In this document: piece by piece, positions 56,397 to 64,000 of the stretch
Layout: every line of letters begins with the position of its first letter
Numbering within the stretch: the stretch's first letter is position 1
Assembly: GCA_016213825.1 (NCBI GenBank)
Contig: JACQZP010000026.1
Span: 496,001 to 560,000, forward strand
Origin: Acetobacterium woodii
GTDB lineage: Bacteria; Bacillota; Clostridia; Eubacteriales; Eubacteriaceae
Direction of reading: 5' to 3'
DNA length: 64,000 nucleotides
Program-made: the position numbers and the translations under genes
Notes under the pieces: generated by a model
What the model saw: the letters and a program-made list of their open reading frames with translations, nothing else
The model's database searches: none
Told to the model about the DNA's origin: nothing

Positions 56397-57320
56397 TTGA
56401 AAGAAAAAGAATTGTATCGATTAGTACATGTTTCACAATTATACTATGAAGAGAATAAAACCCAATCTGAAATCGCGCAGGAACTCGAAATTTCACGTCC
56501 AGCAGTCAGCTACCTATTAAAAAAGGCAAGAGAAGCAGGGATTGTCAAAATCGACGTGCTCTCATATCATCGTACAATTAGGGGGATCCGGCATGAAATG
56601 TGTCAGCGATTTAACCTGAAAAGTTGTTACGTCGTCACGCTGCCAGACGATATTTATCAGGCCGGCGCAGATGTACTACTGGATTTTTTACCCAAAACGA
56701 AGATTTTGGGATTGGGCTGGGGTTATAATATCAGTAAGATTATTGAAGCGTTTCCCCAACAAAGTAAAACAGGAATAAATAGTGGCACAATCTGTCCGCT
56801 AATTGGCGCAACTACAGCACCGCAACGGGGTTATCATCCCGATGATCTGGTCAACGAGCTTGCCATCAAAACCGGTTATCAAGCAGAACTGCTGAATAGT
56901 CTGGCATTTCCCACAACTGTTGCTGAGCAGGCACAGGTTATGGAGGCTGATAATTTCAAACAGATTTCTGACTATTGGAAGCGAACGACAACCGCATTAG
57001 TGACCCTGGGTAGTTTCCCATCAGTTCCTGATCATGGCTCAGCATTGCGGTTTGGTAGAAAATTGATTGAACAGCAAGCTGTTGGCTGCTTACTTTCATA
57101 TTTTTTTAATCCCCAAGGTGAACTGATTAAAGGGGAAGAAGATTATACCATTCAAATTCCTTTGAATTTTTTAAGTCATGTTAGAAATGTTATTGGTTTT
57201 GTACCCCAGGAGGCTAATGTACCAGCGATTCTCAGTGGATTGGAGACTGGCTTGATTGATCATTTGGTGATCACCGAATCTTTGGCCAGTGAAATTATTA
57301 AGACCGAACGAATTAAATAA
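56397..57320 (+). CDS. SorC-family sugar-binding transcriptional regulator
   Basis: This is a repressor/activator of about 307 aa. It has an N-terminal HTH (LYYEENKTQSEIAQELEISRPAVSYLLKKAREAG) and a C-terminal sugar-binding domain with ILGLGWGYN and NELAIKTGYQAELLNSLAF. SorC/DeoR-like regulators sense phosphorylated sugars. The TTG at 56397 is chosen: GAGGTG is 5 nt upstream, and a consensus promoter lies between it and the other in-frame start at 56304. It probably controls sugar or polyol genes, and dhaK nearby is a candidate target. The downstream terminator isolates it. Confidence 0.88.
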   Translation: MKEKELYRLVHVSQLYYEENKTQSEIAQELEISRPAVSYLLKKAREAGIVKIDVLSYHRTIRGIRHEMCQRFNLKSCYVVTLPDDIYQAGADVLLDFLPKTKILGLGWGYNISKIIEAFPQQSKTGINSGTICPLIGATTAPQRGYHPDDLVNELAIKTGYQAELLNSLAFPTTVAEQAQVMEADNFKQISDYWKRTTTALVTLGSFPSVPDHGSALRFGRKLIEQQAVGCLLSYFFNPQGELIKGEEDYTIQIPLNFLSHVRNVIGFVPQEANVPAILSGLETGLIDHLVITESLASEIIKTERIK

Positions 57321-57333
57321 ATGAGAAAATCAG

Positions 57334-57372
57334 AAAAACGCCGAATCACTAAGATGATTCGACGTTTTTTTA
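57334..57372 (+). terminator. Rho-independent terminator of the SorC-type regulator
   Basis: AAAAACG-C-CGAATC pairs with GATTCG-A-CGTTTTT (one mismatch), followed by a long T run. Confidence 0.88.
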
Positions 57373-57421
57373 GTTAATTCGTTTCTTGCTATGGTAATTT
57401 TAACACCAGGTCAGTAGAGGC

Positions 57422-59338
57422 TTACCAGCTGCCGCCACCGCCACCGCCGCCGCCGCCGCCGGAGAAGCCACCGCCACCGGAGAAGCCACCACCGCCGAAT
57501 CCGCCAGATCCCGAGTTTGGAGGAACGATGATTGATGAGGAGATACTGTTCATACTATGCATCATGCTGGTGACAAATAACATGGATGTGAAGTTATTGC
57601 CATAGGTTGCTCCATAATACCAACTCGGTTGTTCGATGGCAATTGATTCAAAATTCTTTGCCCATTTATCAGTAACGCCCAAAACATAGGCGTAAGGAAG
57701 AATATTGAAAAAATACTGGGGATTTTCATTGACCAGAGCGAGAATGCGATCTTTCTCAGCTTTTTCAATGAAATTTTTAAAGCCCAGAACTTGCCCCAGC
57801 CAGAGACGACCAGTTTCAGTACGTTGGGTTGCAATAATCTGGAAAAAGGCAGTACCATAGGTTGCCAACAGCGCCAGCAGTGCCGGGAGTAGAGAATCAT
57901 ATTCCAGTAACAGATTCACCACGATGATGACCAGGAACGAAACCAAACATAGAACAATTCCTAAAATCAAACGACCAACTGTTTTTTTTCGGGCCACGCC
58001 GTTGCGGTTACGAATCGCATTGGTAATGATATTGGCACTGAATACGGTTGGCGCAACCGCAAAAAATGACATGACACCGATAAAGATTAATCCTTCAATA
58101 AAGGACGTCATCATACCGATTTTATAAGCACCATTAATGACATATGCCAGTAGTGGCAAGGCCATAAAAATACTGATTACTACCAGACCAACTTTAGAAG
58201 CTGGTGTATAGATTTGGTTTTTGGGAATATCGAAGTATCCTTTTATTTGCTCTTTGGTTGCTACGATCGTATCATAAAAACTGGCCGGAACACTGGCAGT
58301 CGAAAAGCTGTCAGATTGATCAAAGATATTGTTGAAAAATGTATGTTCAAAATCTTCAGCGGTATCCGGTAAGTCTTTAATCTTATGGAAAATGAATTTT
58401 TTCTTATCCACCTGTTCAATGGTCATATAACCCTGATCGGCCCAGTACATCAGCAGGGCCATCACCTCCGGTTTATCTAAGGTGCCATCCACAATAAAAC
58501 CGATCTGTGAGGGGGTGAATTTTTGAGGGGGATAAAACTCCACCGTTTCCACCGGTTTCTTATCACGGCCAGTGAAAAACCAAATTAATGCACCACCCAA
58601 AAGTGACAGTCCAAAAATGAGGTACATGAATGGCAAAAACTCATTACCAGTGAAAGCGCCCACAAAATAACCCTCGGGGAGGTTGATTTTTAAAGTCACA
58701 CCCTGATAATTGGATAATGGTTGTTTAAGGGTACCCTCAATCGTATTGCCGTTAACGGTAAAATCAACCCCATTTGTATCAGTACTGCCATATCCGCCAG
58801 AGATGAATTCGACTTGAGAAGCATCAAAGGCCTTCGGCATGGTAATTTTGAAATGGGCATTTTCAATCGTGGTATCCCAATTCTGGGGAATAATATTGAA
58901 ATAAACATCATCCATTGAATCGATTTTATCATCGCCTGGATTCCACACATACGAAATAGGATATGTCTGTGTTCCACTGACATATTTATTGGCATCCCCA
59001 ATTTGAATGACCAAATTTCCGTTATCAGTCGATGTTTCAAATTTGAAATTATCCACGTTAACATTTGTGATACGCGCATTGTAGGGTGTTTCAACGGCTT
59101 GCCCGTTAATTTGACGATAAAAAGTGCCGCTGTAGGGTATATAACGATAGATCCCATGACGCTGCTCAGAAAAGGTAACAGTAATGTTTTCCTGAATGTT
59201 ATAAGCATGATTTTCCTGAACATTCATGGTAACATCGTATTGGTTGATGTCGAAATATTCTTGGGCAAAGGTGCTTCCAGGAAAAAGAATTCCCAAAAGA
59301 AGCAGTCCAAGAAGTAGAAATGTACTTTGCTTTTTCAC
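57422..59338 (-). CDS. DUF2207 domain membrane protein with Gly-rich C-terminus
   Basis: This is a membrane protein of 638 aa. It has a signal peptide (LLLGLLLLGILFPGSTFAQ), a beta-rich extracellular DUF2207 region (about 25-225; RHGIYRYIPY) and a membrane helix near 235-255. A cytoplasmic part with further helices (about 390-490) follows. The C-terminus is a Gly/Ser tail of about 30 residues (GGFGGGGFSGGGG) ending GGSW. DUF2207 proteins of the YciQ type have no known biochemical role. The start is GTG, with CAGGAGG eight nucleotides before it. It forms an operon with the upstream lemA, a common partner. Confidence 0.88.
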   Translation of the reverse strand: MKKQSTFLLLGLLLLGILFPGSTFAQEYFDINQYDVTMNVQENHAYNIQENITVTFSEQRHGIYRYIPYSGTFYRQINGQAVETPYNARITNVNVDNFKFETSTDNGNLVIQIGDANKYVSGTQTYPISYVWNPGDDKIDSMDDVYFNIIPQNWDTTIENAHFKITMPKAFDASQVEFISGGYGSTDTNGVDFTVNGNTIEGTLKQPLSNYQGVTLKINLPEGYFVGAFTGNEFLPFMYLIFGLSLLGGALIWFFTGRDKKPVETVEFYPPQKFTPSQIGFIVDGTLDKPEVMALLMYWADQGYMTIEQVDKKKFIFHKIKDLPDTAEDFEHTFFNNIFDQSDSFSTASVPASFYDTIVATKEQIKGYFDIPKNQIYTPASKVGLVVISIFMALPLLAYVINGAYKIGMMTSFIEGLIFIGVMSFFAVAPTVFSANIITNAIRNRNGVARKKTVGRLILGIVLCLVSFLVIIVVNLLLEYDSLLPALLALLATYGTAFFQIIATQRTETGRLWLGQVLGFKNFIEKAEKDRILALVNENPQYFFNILPYAYVLGVTDKWAKNFESIAIEQPSWYYGATYGNNFTSMLFVTSMMHSMNSISSSIIVPPNSGSGGFGGGGFSGGGGFSGGGGGGGGGGSW

Positions 59339-59362
59339 ACGGTATACCTCCTGAAGATTTAA

Positions 59363-59390
59363 CTTATGGCACTTTCACAAGTGCCATAAG
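59363..59390. other. Perfect hairpin between lemA and DUF2207 gene
   Basis: CTTATGGCACTT and AAGTGCCATAAG form a perfect 12-bp stem with loop TCAC. It shares GGCACTTTCACAA with the palindrome before purH. It lies 25 nt before the DUF2207 start in the lemA transcript and has no T run, so it could be a stability or attenuation hairpin. Confidence 0.65.
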
Positions 59391-59435
59391 TGCTCATTTC
59401 TGTTGATGAAGCTCACAACTTACTTTAAGAAGTAA

Positions 59436-59993
59436 CTAGTTAAATTTAACCTGAACATTTTCCCGCTCTTCAGCAGAACCGACTTCAAAGAAAGGTTGTT
59501 TTTTGAATCCAAAGATACCAGCAATGATATTACTGGGGAAAGATTCAACTTTGGTATTCATGGTCCGGACGACGGCATTATAATATTTTCTGGAGTTGGC
59601 AATTTCATCTTCCAGCATTTTTAACTGTTGCTGTAAATCCAGGAAATTTGAATTGGCCTGTAGTTGCGGATACGCTTCTGCCACGGCAAAAAGACTTTTT
59701 AAAGTACCGGACAAAGCGTTTTCATTGGCGATTTTCTCGTCAATACTGGTTGAATTCATCGCTGCTGTCCGCGCTGCGGTTACCTTGGTAAAGGTTTCCG
59801 ATTCATGTGTCGCATAGCCTTTGACTGTTTCAACAAGGTTGGGGATCAGGTCATATCTTTTTTTTAGGTAAACATCCATGGTAGAGAATGCTTCTTCCAC
59901 CTGGTTTTTAATACTAACGAAGCTGTTTCGAGATATAACAAGCCAAAGTCCGACAATCACAATAAGTCCGATGATAATTAGAACTGCAATCAT
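59436..59993 (-). CDS. lemA: LemA family protein
   Basis: This is a membrane-anchored helical protein of 185 aa. It has one N-terminal membrane helix (IAVLIIIGLIVIVGLWLVI) and a coiled-coil-rich domain with VEEAFSTMDVYLKKRYDLIPNLVETVKGY and FPSNIIAGIFGFKK, the family hallmarks. The function is unknown; LemA often accompanies DUF2207 or TPM-domain membrane proteins, as here. AAGGAGG precedes the ATG, with a consensus promoter upstream. Confidence 0.94.
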   Translation of the reverse strand: MIAVLIIIGLIVIVGLWLVISRNSFVSIKNQVEEAFSTMDVYLKKRYDLIPNLVETVKGYATHESETFTKVTAARTAAMNSTSIDEKIANENALSGTLKSLFAVAEAYPQLQANSNFLDLQQQLKMLEDEIANSRKYYNAVVRTMNTKVESFPSNIIAGIFGFKKQPFFEVGSAEERENVQVKFN

Positions 59994-60029
59994 TTTTAAT
60001 AATCCTCCTTAAACATTTTGATTATTCAT

Positions 60030-60058
60030 ATTATATCACGTCACCATACATGCCACAA
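60030..60058 (-). promoter_or_regulatory. Sigma-A promoter of lemA-DUF2207
   Basis: On the minus strand TTGTGG (60058-60053) and TATAAT (60035-60030) are 17 bp apart, 36 nt before the lemA start. Confidence 0.82.
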
Positions 60059-60148
60059 TAAAATTAAGGGATACTTTTGAATTGAAGATTATCGTAAAAA
60101 AATTACATGTGGTAAACGATTTAATCCAGCTATGAGTAATATTTTGTC

Positions 60149-60177
60149 TTGTTGGATGGATACTTCTATATTATAAT
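60149..60177 (+). promoter_or_regulatory. Sigma-A promoter of the HAD / P-loop pair
   Basis: TTGTTG (60149-60154) and TATAAT (60172-60177) are 17 bp apart, 58 nt before the HAD gene. Confidence 0.78.
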
Positions 60178-60235
60178 TAATATAAACAAAAAGTTAAGGT
60201 GCTTTATATAAATTAGCAATATACGAGGAGATAGA

Positions 60236-60886
60236 ATGAAGTATTCACATATATTATTTGACTTGGATGGAACACTGATTGACTCAAAGGATAGCATTCG
60301 TTGTTCATTTGAATACGCATTAAAAAAGATGAATGTACTGAATCCGGAGATTTCAGATATTAATTCTTTAATCGGTCCTCCGATGCTCACAACTTTTCAG
60401 GAGGTTTATGGCTTTTCGCTAACTGAAGCAAGAAGAGGTTATGAATTTTATCTGGAAGAATATGTTCTCAATGGACAGATGTATCAAGCGCAGCTGTATA
60501 AAGACGTTAAGGAAACGGTAGATACTCTTTACCAGAGCGGATGTTTTTTGGGAGTGGCCACAACAAAAAATGAAACAAATGCCCGAAAAATCGTTGGGAA
60601 TCTGAAGCTGAACATTGAAATTGCAAGGGTTTATGGAACCTATAATGATGGCACCCGCAGCAATAAAAAAGAAATTATTACCAACCTACTAGAAGACAAT
60701 GATGTGATGGATTTAGCCGATGTATTAATGGTTGGTGACCGCCATTATGATATCATCGGCGCCAAAGAAGTGGGCATCGATTCGGTGGGAGTCACCTATG
60801 GCTGTGGCAGCGAGGATGAACTGCGACAAGCCGGAGCCACCCATCTAATTGCCAGTTTTAGCGAATTATTGGAGATTATCAAATAG
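60236..60886 (+). CDS. HAD-family phosphatase (Gph/PpaX-like)
   Basis: This is a haloacid-dehalogenase-fold hydrolase of 216 aa. Motif I is FDLDGTLIDS with nucleophile Asp, motif II is ATTKNE, a Lys lies in SNKKEI, and motif IV is MVGDRHYDIIGA. A cap of about 70 residues lies after motif I. The length and motifs resemble phosphoglycolate phosphatase and PpaX pyrophosphatase. GGAGATAG precedes the ATG. The P-loop kinase-like gene starts 9 nt downstream with its ribosome site across the HAD stop codon, so the pair is co-translated. The substrate is unknown. Confidence 0.88.
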   Translation: MKYSHILFDLDGTLIDSKDSIRCSFEYALKKMNVLNPEISDINSLIGPPMLTTFQEVYGFSLTEARRGYEFYLEEYVLNGQMYQAQLYKDVKETVDTLYQSGCFLGVATTKNETNARKIVGNLKLNIEIARVYGTYNDGTRSNKKEIITNLLEDNDVMDLADVLMVGDRHYDIIGAKEVGIDSVGVTYGCGSEDELRQAGATHLIASFSELLEIIK

Positions 60887-60895
60887 GAGGAAACA

Positions 60896-62677
60896 ATGGA
60901 ATCAAAAAACATTAATTTGGAACGGACAGCATTAATTAAAGGTGATTTGAAATTCACAAATTTTGGTCAGATTATTAAGTCCAACCTGTTCAAAAAGTTG
61001 ATTAAAACTTTTATTGACGAACTCACCGTAAAAAAATCCTATCTGTTAAAAACCTTGGAACCTTTTGAAAATCAAAAGAGCGAATTCAATGAAAGTGCCT
61101 TTGTCGATTTTGTTTATTTGCTTAATATTAATTCATTGGATGAGATCATCCGCTCGGGGTATTTTGATATTCAATTTACCTATGAAGAGTATTCACAACT
61201 CTTTCTGGGTTTTCTGGAAGGCTTCTACAACTACTGGCGAAGTATTCAGCGATTTATGATTAAAACTGATGAATATAGTCCTGATGAGAACACCAAGCGT
61301 TCGAAGGCTTACTCGCTAGCCTCAAACAATGATGCCTTTAAAAAAATGGTTTTGGATCTCTATCGTAATATCCATTTTAATGTTACGGGAAAAAGTGTCA
61401 GTATTTATCGTCAGCTCCCCAGTGGTGCCCAGGTGGCATTTTTAACCGATAAATTTGAATTTGATCGTGGGGTTAAAAGTAAGAATGATTCACTTTACAA
61501 TGTTCCCTATGTCTGGGAGGCGATCTTTGAACCGCCGGTCATTTTCTATACCCAGTCCAGCAAACGGGATGGTATCTTTCCGGTAAAGGACAAACGGATT
61601 TTACAAAAATTTTATCTCGACTGTGATGAATGGTTTGCGATTCCTATGAAAGTAGGCCGTTTACTTGCCATCGTTTATGTTCAAAAAGAATATCTGGCTC
61701 TTGGGGCAGGCTTATTCAATCTTTTTGAAATGGCAACGCCTGAAGAATTCACCAAAGAAAAACCAGCTGCAGTTGTTTTCTTTGGCTTGGATGAGGTCCT
61801 TTTTGAAGAAGATGAAAAATTGGGATTTGTAACCAAAGAAGATGATGTATACTATGGTCTGATTCCCGACCTGCCACAGATTGACTACTTTGGTTATATG
61901 AAAAAAATGATGCTAACCCTTCATAATATTATTCAGATTGAAATGAAAGCCATGCCAGTTCATGGTGCCTTTGCGAAAATCCGAGTTGGTGGGAAAAAAT
62001 CTGCTAATGTTATGTTGATCGGTGATAGTGGTGCCGGAAAATCTGAAACCCTCGAAGCCATCAATAAGCTACCAAAAGAATTGGCTTGCGATTTTGACAT
62101 TCTCATTGACGACATGGGCTCGCTCCATTTTAATAAAGAAGGCGAATTGATGGCAGTGGGAACTGAAATCGGCGCTTTTGTCCGACTGGATGATCTCCAG
62201 CCGGGATACGCCTACAGCACTATGGATCGAAGTATTTTTATGAATCCGAATATTGTCAATGCCCGGGTTATTGTTCCGCAAATGTCTTACGAAGAAATCT
62301 CAAAATCGACGCGAGTGGATTTTGTTTTCTATATTAATAACTATGAAGAAATTAGCGAAGCGGCACCACCGATTGAGTTGTTTGATGATTTAGATGAAGC
62401 CTATGCAGTTTTCTGCGAAGGAAAACGAATGGCGAAGGGTACCACCGGTGAAGTAGGGATTACCACGACCTATTTCGCTAATCCCTTTGGCGCCGTGCAA
62501 TTAAAAGAAGAACATGAAAAAATCGCCAAGAAAACTTTCAAGAAAATGAAGGAAACCGGCGTTCAAATTGGGATGATCCGAACCCAGCTGGGGATCCCCG
62601 GGTATGAACAGGATGGTCCATTCCTGGCGGCACAGGCGCTCATACAGTTTATTGATGAACTTAACAAGTTAGATTGA
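60896..62677 (+). CDS. HPr kinase / PEP carboxykinase-like P-loop protein
   Basis: This is a 593-aa protein with no firmly known function. Residues 376-385 read GDSGAGKSET, the Walker A of HPr kinase/PEPCK-fold proteins (GxSGxGKSE). DD at 405-406 (ILIDDMG) takes the place of the following acidic pair. The first 350 residues are helical and unlike any domain I recognise. It is not a normal ATP-PEPCK (about 530 aa, with GLSGTGKTT). The late MIRTQLGIPGYEQDG segment may help identify the family. The upstream HAD phosphatase echoes the hprK-ppaX pairing. Kinase activity on a protein or metabolite is inferred. Confidence 0.75.
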   Translation: MESKNINLERTALIKGDLKFTNFGQIIKSNLFKKLIKTFIDELTVKKSYLLKTLEPFENQKSEFNESAFVDFVYLLNINSLDEIIRSGYFDIQFTYEEYSQLFLGFLEGFYNYWRSIQRFMIKTDEYSPDENTKRSKAYSLASNNDAFKKMVLDLYRNIHFNVTGKSVSIYRQLPSGAQVAFLTDKFEFDRGVKSKNDSLYNVPYVWEAIFEPPVIFYTQSSKRDGIFPVKDKRILQKFYLDCDEWFAIPMKVGRLLAIVYVQKEYLALGAGLFNLFEMATPEEFTKEKPAAVVFFGLDEVLFEEDEKLGFVTKEDDVYYGLIPDLPQIDYFGYMKKMMLTLHNIIQIEMKAMPVHGAFAKIRVGGKKSANVMLIGDSGAGKSETLEAINKLPKELACDFDILIDDMGSLHFNKEGELMAVGTEIGAFVRLDDLQPGYAYSTMDRSIFMNPNIVNARVIVPQMSYEEISKSTRVDFVFYINNYEEISEAAPPIELFDDLDEAYAVFCEGKRMAKGTTGEVGITTTYFANPFGAVQLKEEHEKIAKKTFKKMKETGVQIGMIRTQLGIPGYEQDGPFLAAQALIQFIDELNKLD

Positions 62678-62687
62678 TTAAATATGT

Positions 62688-62715
62688 TTGCATTCGATCA
62701 ATCTTGGTATATAAT
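62688..62715 (+). promoter_or_regulatory. Sigma-A promoter of rubrerythrin
   Basis: TTGCAT (62688-62693) and TATAAT (62710-62715) are 16 bp apart, about 40 nt before the start codon. Confidence 0.72.
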
Positions 62716-62752
62716 ATAAAGTAAGTTTATAATCATTATAAAGGAGGAAAAA

Positions 62753-63349
62753 ATGGGTAAATTACAAGGAACACAAACATTACTTAATTTAATGGCATCT
62801 TTTGTAGGTGAATCTCAGGCAAGAATGCGCTATACATTTTTTGCATCAATTGCCAAAAAAGAAGGTTTCGTTCAAATCAGCGAAATTTTCACCGAAACAG
62901 CTGGCAATGAAAAAGAACATGGTGAATTGTTCTACAAACACATAGCTGCTAATGAATATACGACTGGTAATGCAGTTGAAATTCCGGTTAATGCAACCTT
63001 CCCGGTCGCGCTTGGGGATACCAAAAACAATTTATTACATGCAGCTTCCGGAGAAAATGAAGAATGGAGCGAACTCTATCCGAAGTTTGCTGAAATTGCA
63101 AAACAGGAAGGCTTCGACGAAATTGCTGAAACGTGGCTCGAGGTCATCGTTGCTGAAAAAGCTCATGAAACCCGTTATTTAAAACTGGCTGCTAACATTG
63201 AACTAGGCCGAACCTTTAAGCGGTTCAGTGATGTTAAGTGGAAATGCGGCAATTGCGGTTACATTTATGAAGGTGCAGAAGCACCTGATTTATGCCCGGC
63301 CTGCAAACATGCCCAAGCTTATTTTGAATTATTTGCTGAAACCTATTAG
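62753..63349 (+). CDS. rbr: Rubrerythrin
   Basis: This is a peroxide-reducing di-iron protein of anaerobes (198 aa). The N-terminal ferritin-like bundle carries ESQARMRY and ETAGNEKEHGE, then EIAETWLEVIVAEKAHE, with the Glu/His iron ligands. The C-terminal rubredoxin-like domain has CGNCGY and CPACK. It protects oxygen-sensitive enzymes by reducing hydrogen peroxide with electrons from NADH through rubredoxin partners. AAAGGAGG precedes the ATG and a strong terminator follows. It is monocistronic. Confidence 0.96.
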   Translation: MGKLQGTQTLLNLMASFVGESQARMRYTFFASIAKKEGFVQISEIFTETAGNEKEHGELFYKHIAANEYTTGNAVEIPVNATFPVALGDTKNNLLHAASGENEEWSELYPKFAEIAKQEGFDEIAETWLEVIVAEKAHETRYLKLAANIELGRTFKRFSDVKWKCGNCGYIYEGAEAPDLCPACKHAQAYFELFAETY

Positions 63350-63374
63350 AAAATAATAAAATAAAAAGGCAATA

Positions 63375-63415
63375 AAAAAGAAACGGATTGCGATTGCATC
63401 CGTTTCTTTTTGTTT
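63375..63415. terminator. Bidirectional terminator between rubrerythrin and Ldh_2 genes
   Basis: AAAGAAACGGAT and ATCCGTTTCTTT form a 12-bp stem with a 9-nt loop, with T on the right and A on the left. It serves both converging genes. Confidence 0.9.
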
Positions 63416-63435
63416 TCAGTACGGTTGTGATTATC

Positions 63436-64000
63436 TTATTTTTCAAAAGGGAACTGGTACTGATCCAGGCCAAGTTCAGCTTTAATATCCAGGATATCTT
63501 TAATTAAAGCATCATTGACCGGGGTACCCTTATCTTTGCGATCCAACCAGGCATCATATTCTTTTTCGCCGGCGGTGTAGATTCGTTCCTGTCCTGGCAT
63601 TTTGTCCGAAGCCCGGAGGTCTCTTAAAATATCGCCAGTGATTTTTTTAAAGGATTCCGGTTCGGTGAAGTTTTCAATATTGATAGCAATAAAGAAATGA
63701 CCCAGATGATAGGGTTGAGCCTTACCGTTGGCGTCAAAACCCAGCAGTCCCTTTAAAAACGATCCAGTCTGGAGAGCAGAAGATAAAATTTCCACAAAGG
63801 TGGCATAACCATATCCTTTATAACCACCGGTATCTTCGCCGATGCCGCCCAGCGGTGTCAGGGCCGCTTCACCTTTGACCAGATCAATGAGGATCTGTTT
63901 GGTATCAGTCCGGCTGTTTCCCTGGCGATCGATGACCCAGCCATCAGGCAGGTCTTTATTCTCGCGGTCGTAGACTTCAATTTTGCCCCGCTGGGAGACC
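63436..64000 (-). CDS. Ldh_2-family (malate/L-lactate type) dehydrogenase, 5' end outside window
   Basis: This is an NAD(P)-dependent 2-hydroxyacid dehydrogenase of the Ldh_2 family (COG2055). Only the last 187 codons are present. The frame continues past the right edge, and the GTG at 63795 is not the true start. Visible hallmarks are GKIEVYDRENKDLPDGW, ALTPLGGIGEDTGGYKGYGYA and FFIAINIENF. These enzymes act on malate, lactate or related 2-hydroxyacids. The exact substrate cannot be told from this fragment. Confidence 0.9.
   Translation of the reverse strand, partial: VSQRGKIEVYDRENKDLPDGWVIDRQGNSRTDTKQILIDLVKGEAALTPLGGIGEDTGGYKGYGYATFVEILSSALQTGSFLKGLLGFDANGKAQPYHLGHFFIAINIENFTEPESFKKITGDILRDLRASDKMPGQERIYTAGEKEYDAWLDRKDKGTPVNDALIKDILDIKAELGLDQYQFPFEK

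Noticed and set aside
60896-62677. Calling the 593-aa protein a true PEP carboxykinase
   Set aside because: The P-loop is GDSGAGKSET rather than GLSGTGKTT, and the long N-terminal part does not look like PEPCK.

Overview
The window reads as a chromosomal segment of an anaerobic, low-to-mid GC Firmicute of the Eubacteriaceae, most likely an Acetobacterium-type acetogen. The reasons are the clostridial single-chain PurL, the [4Fe-4S]-type PurF, Rex, CIRCE-controlled groESL, rubrerythrin, an EFR1-type flavodoxin/ferredoxin fusion, and strong AGGAGG ribosome binding sites with frequent TTG and GTG starts. In spore-forming clostridia rpsT and lepA are usually separated by gpr and spoIIP. Here the two genes are adjacent and divergent, which fits a non-sporulating lineage. 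The genus assignment is an inference. I saw no rRNA, tRNA, CRISPR array, insertion sequence or prophage.

Region 1 (1-16.8 kb) is sensory and c-di-GMP related. It holds a tandem HD/HD-GYP protein (cut by the left edge) with a patatin-like lipase, a small CC-motif protein, two very large chemoreceptors, a FIST-GGDEF protein, a stand-alone degenerate GGDEF protein, an EFR1 ferredoxin, a Pcm-like methyltransferase, a PAS/kinase-like/receiver/GGDEF hybrid, and an MBL-fold hydrolase.

Region 2 (17-28.5 kb) is a purine cluster, purL-E-C-F-M-N-H-D, covering most steps from PRPP to IMP. purB and purK are not in the window. A sigma-A promoter before purL is overlapped by an inverted pair of CCGAAC boxes resembling PurR PurBoxes. 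Related CGAA(C/T)AAT words recur before purM, purH and purD, and purH is preceded by an 84-bp imperfect palindrome.

Region 3 (28.5-41.6 kb) is housekeeping: rarD, proC, a GH3 beta-glucosidase-like enzyme, tsaB-rimI-TIGR01906-tsaD for t6A tRNA modification, groES-groEL behind a perfect CIRCE, an ABC-F ATPase and rex. Region 4 (41.7-52.9 kb) has an XRE regulator and a minus-strand operon (alpha/beta hydrolase, CBS/DRTGG pyrophosphatase, FMN-binding lipoprotein). It also has MBL-comEC-holA, rpsT, and lepA with an M15 peptidase.

Region 5 (53-64 kb) is accessory: a lone dhaK divergent from an Agr-like LytTR/GHKL two-component system and a SorC-type regulator, lemA-DUF2207, a HAD phosphatase paired with an HPr-kinase/PEPCK-like P-loop protein, rubrerythrin, and the 3' part of an Ldh_2 dehydrogenase cut by the right edge. 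The least explained parts are the HAD/HprK-like pair, the dhaK/LytTR/SorC locus with its 21-bp-spaced repeats, the palindrome before purH, and the degenerate GGDEF protein that keeps its inhibitory-site motif.
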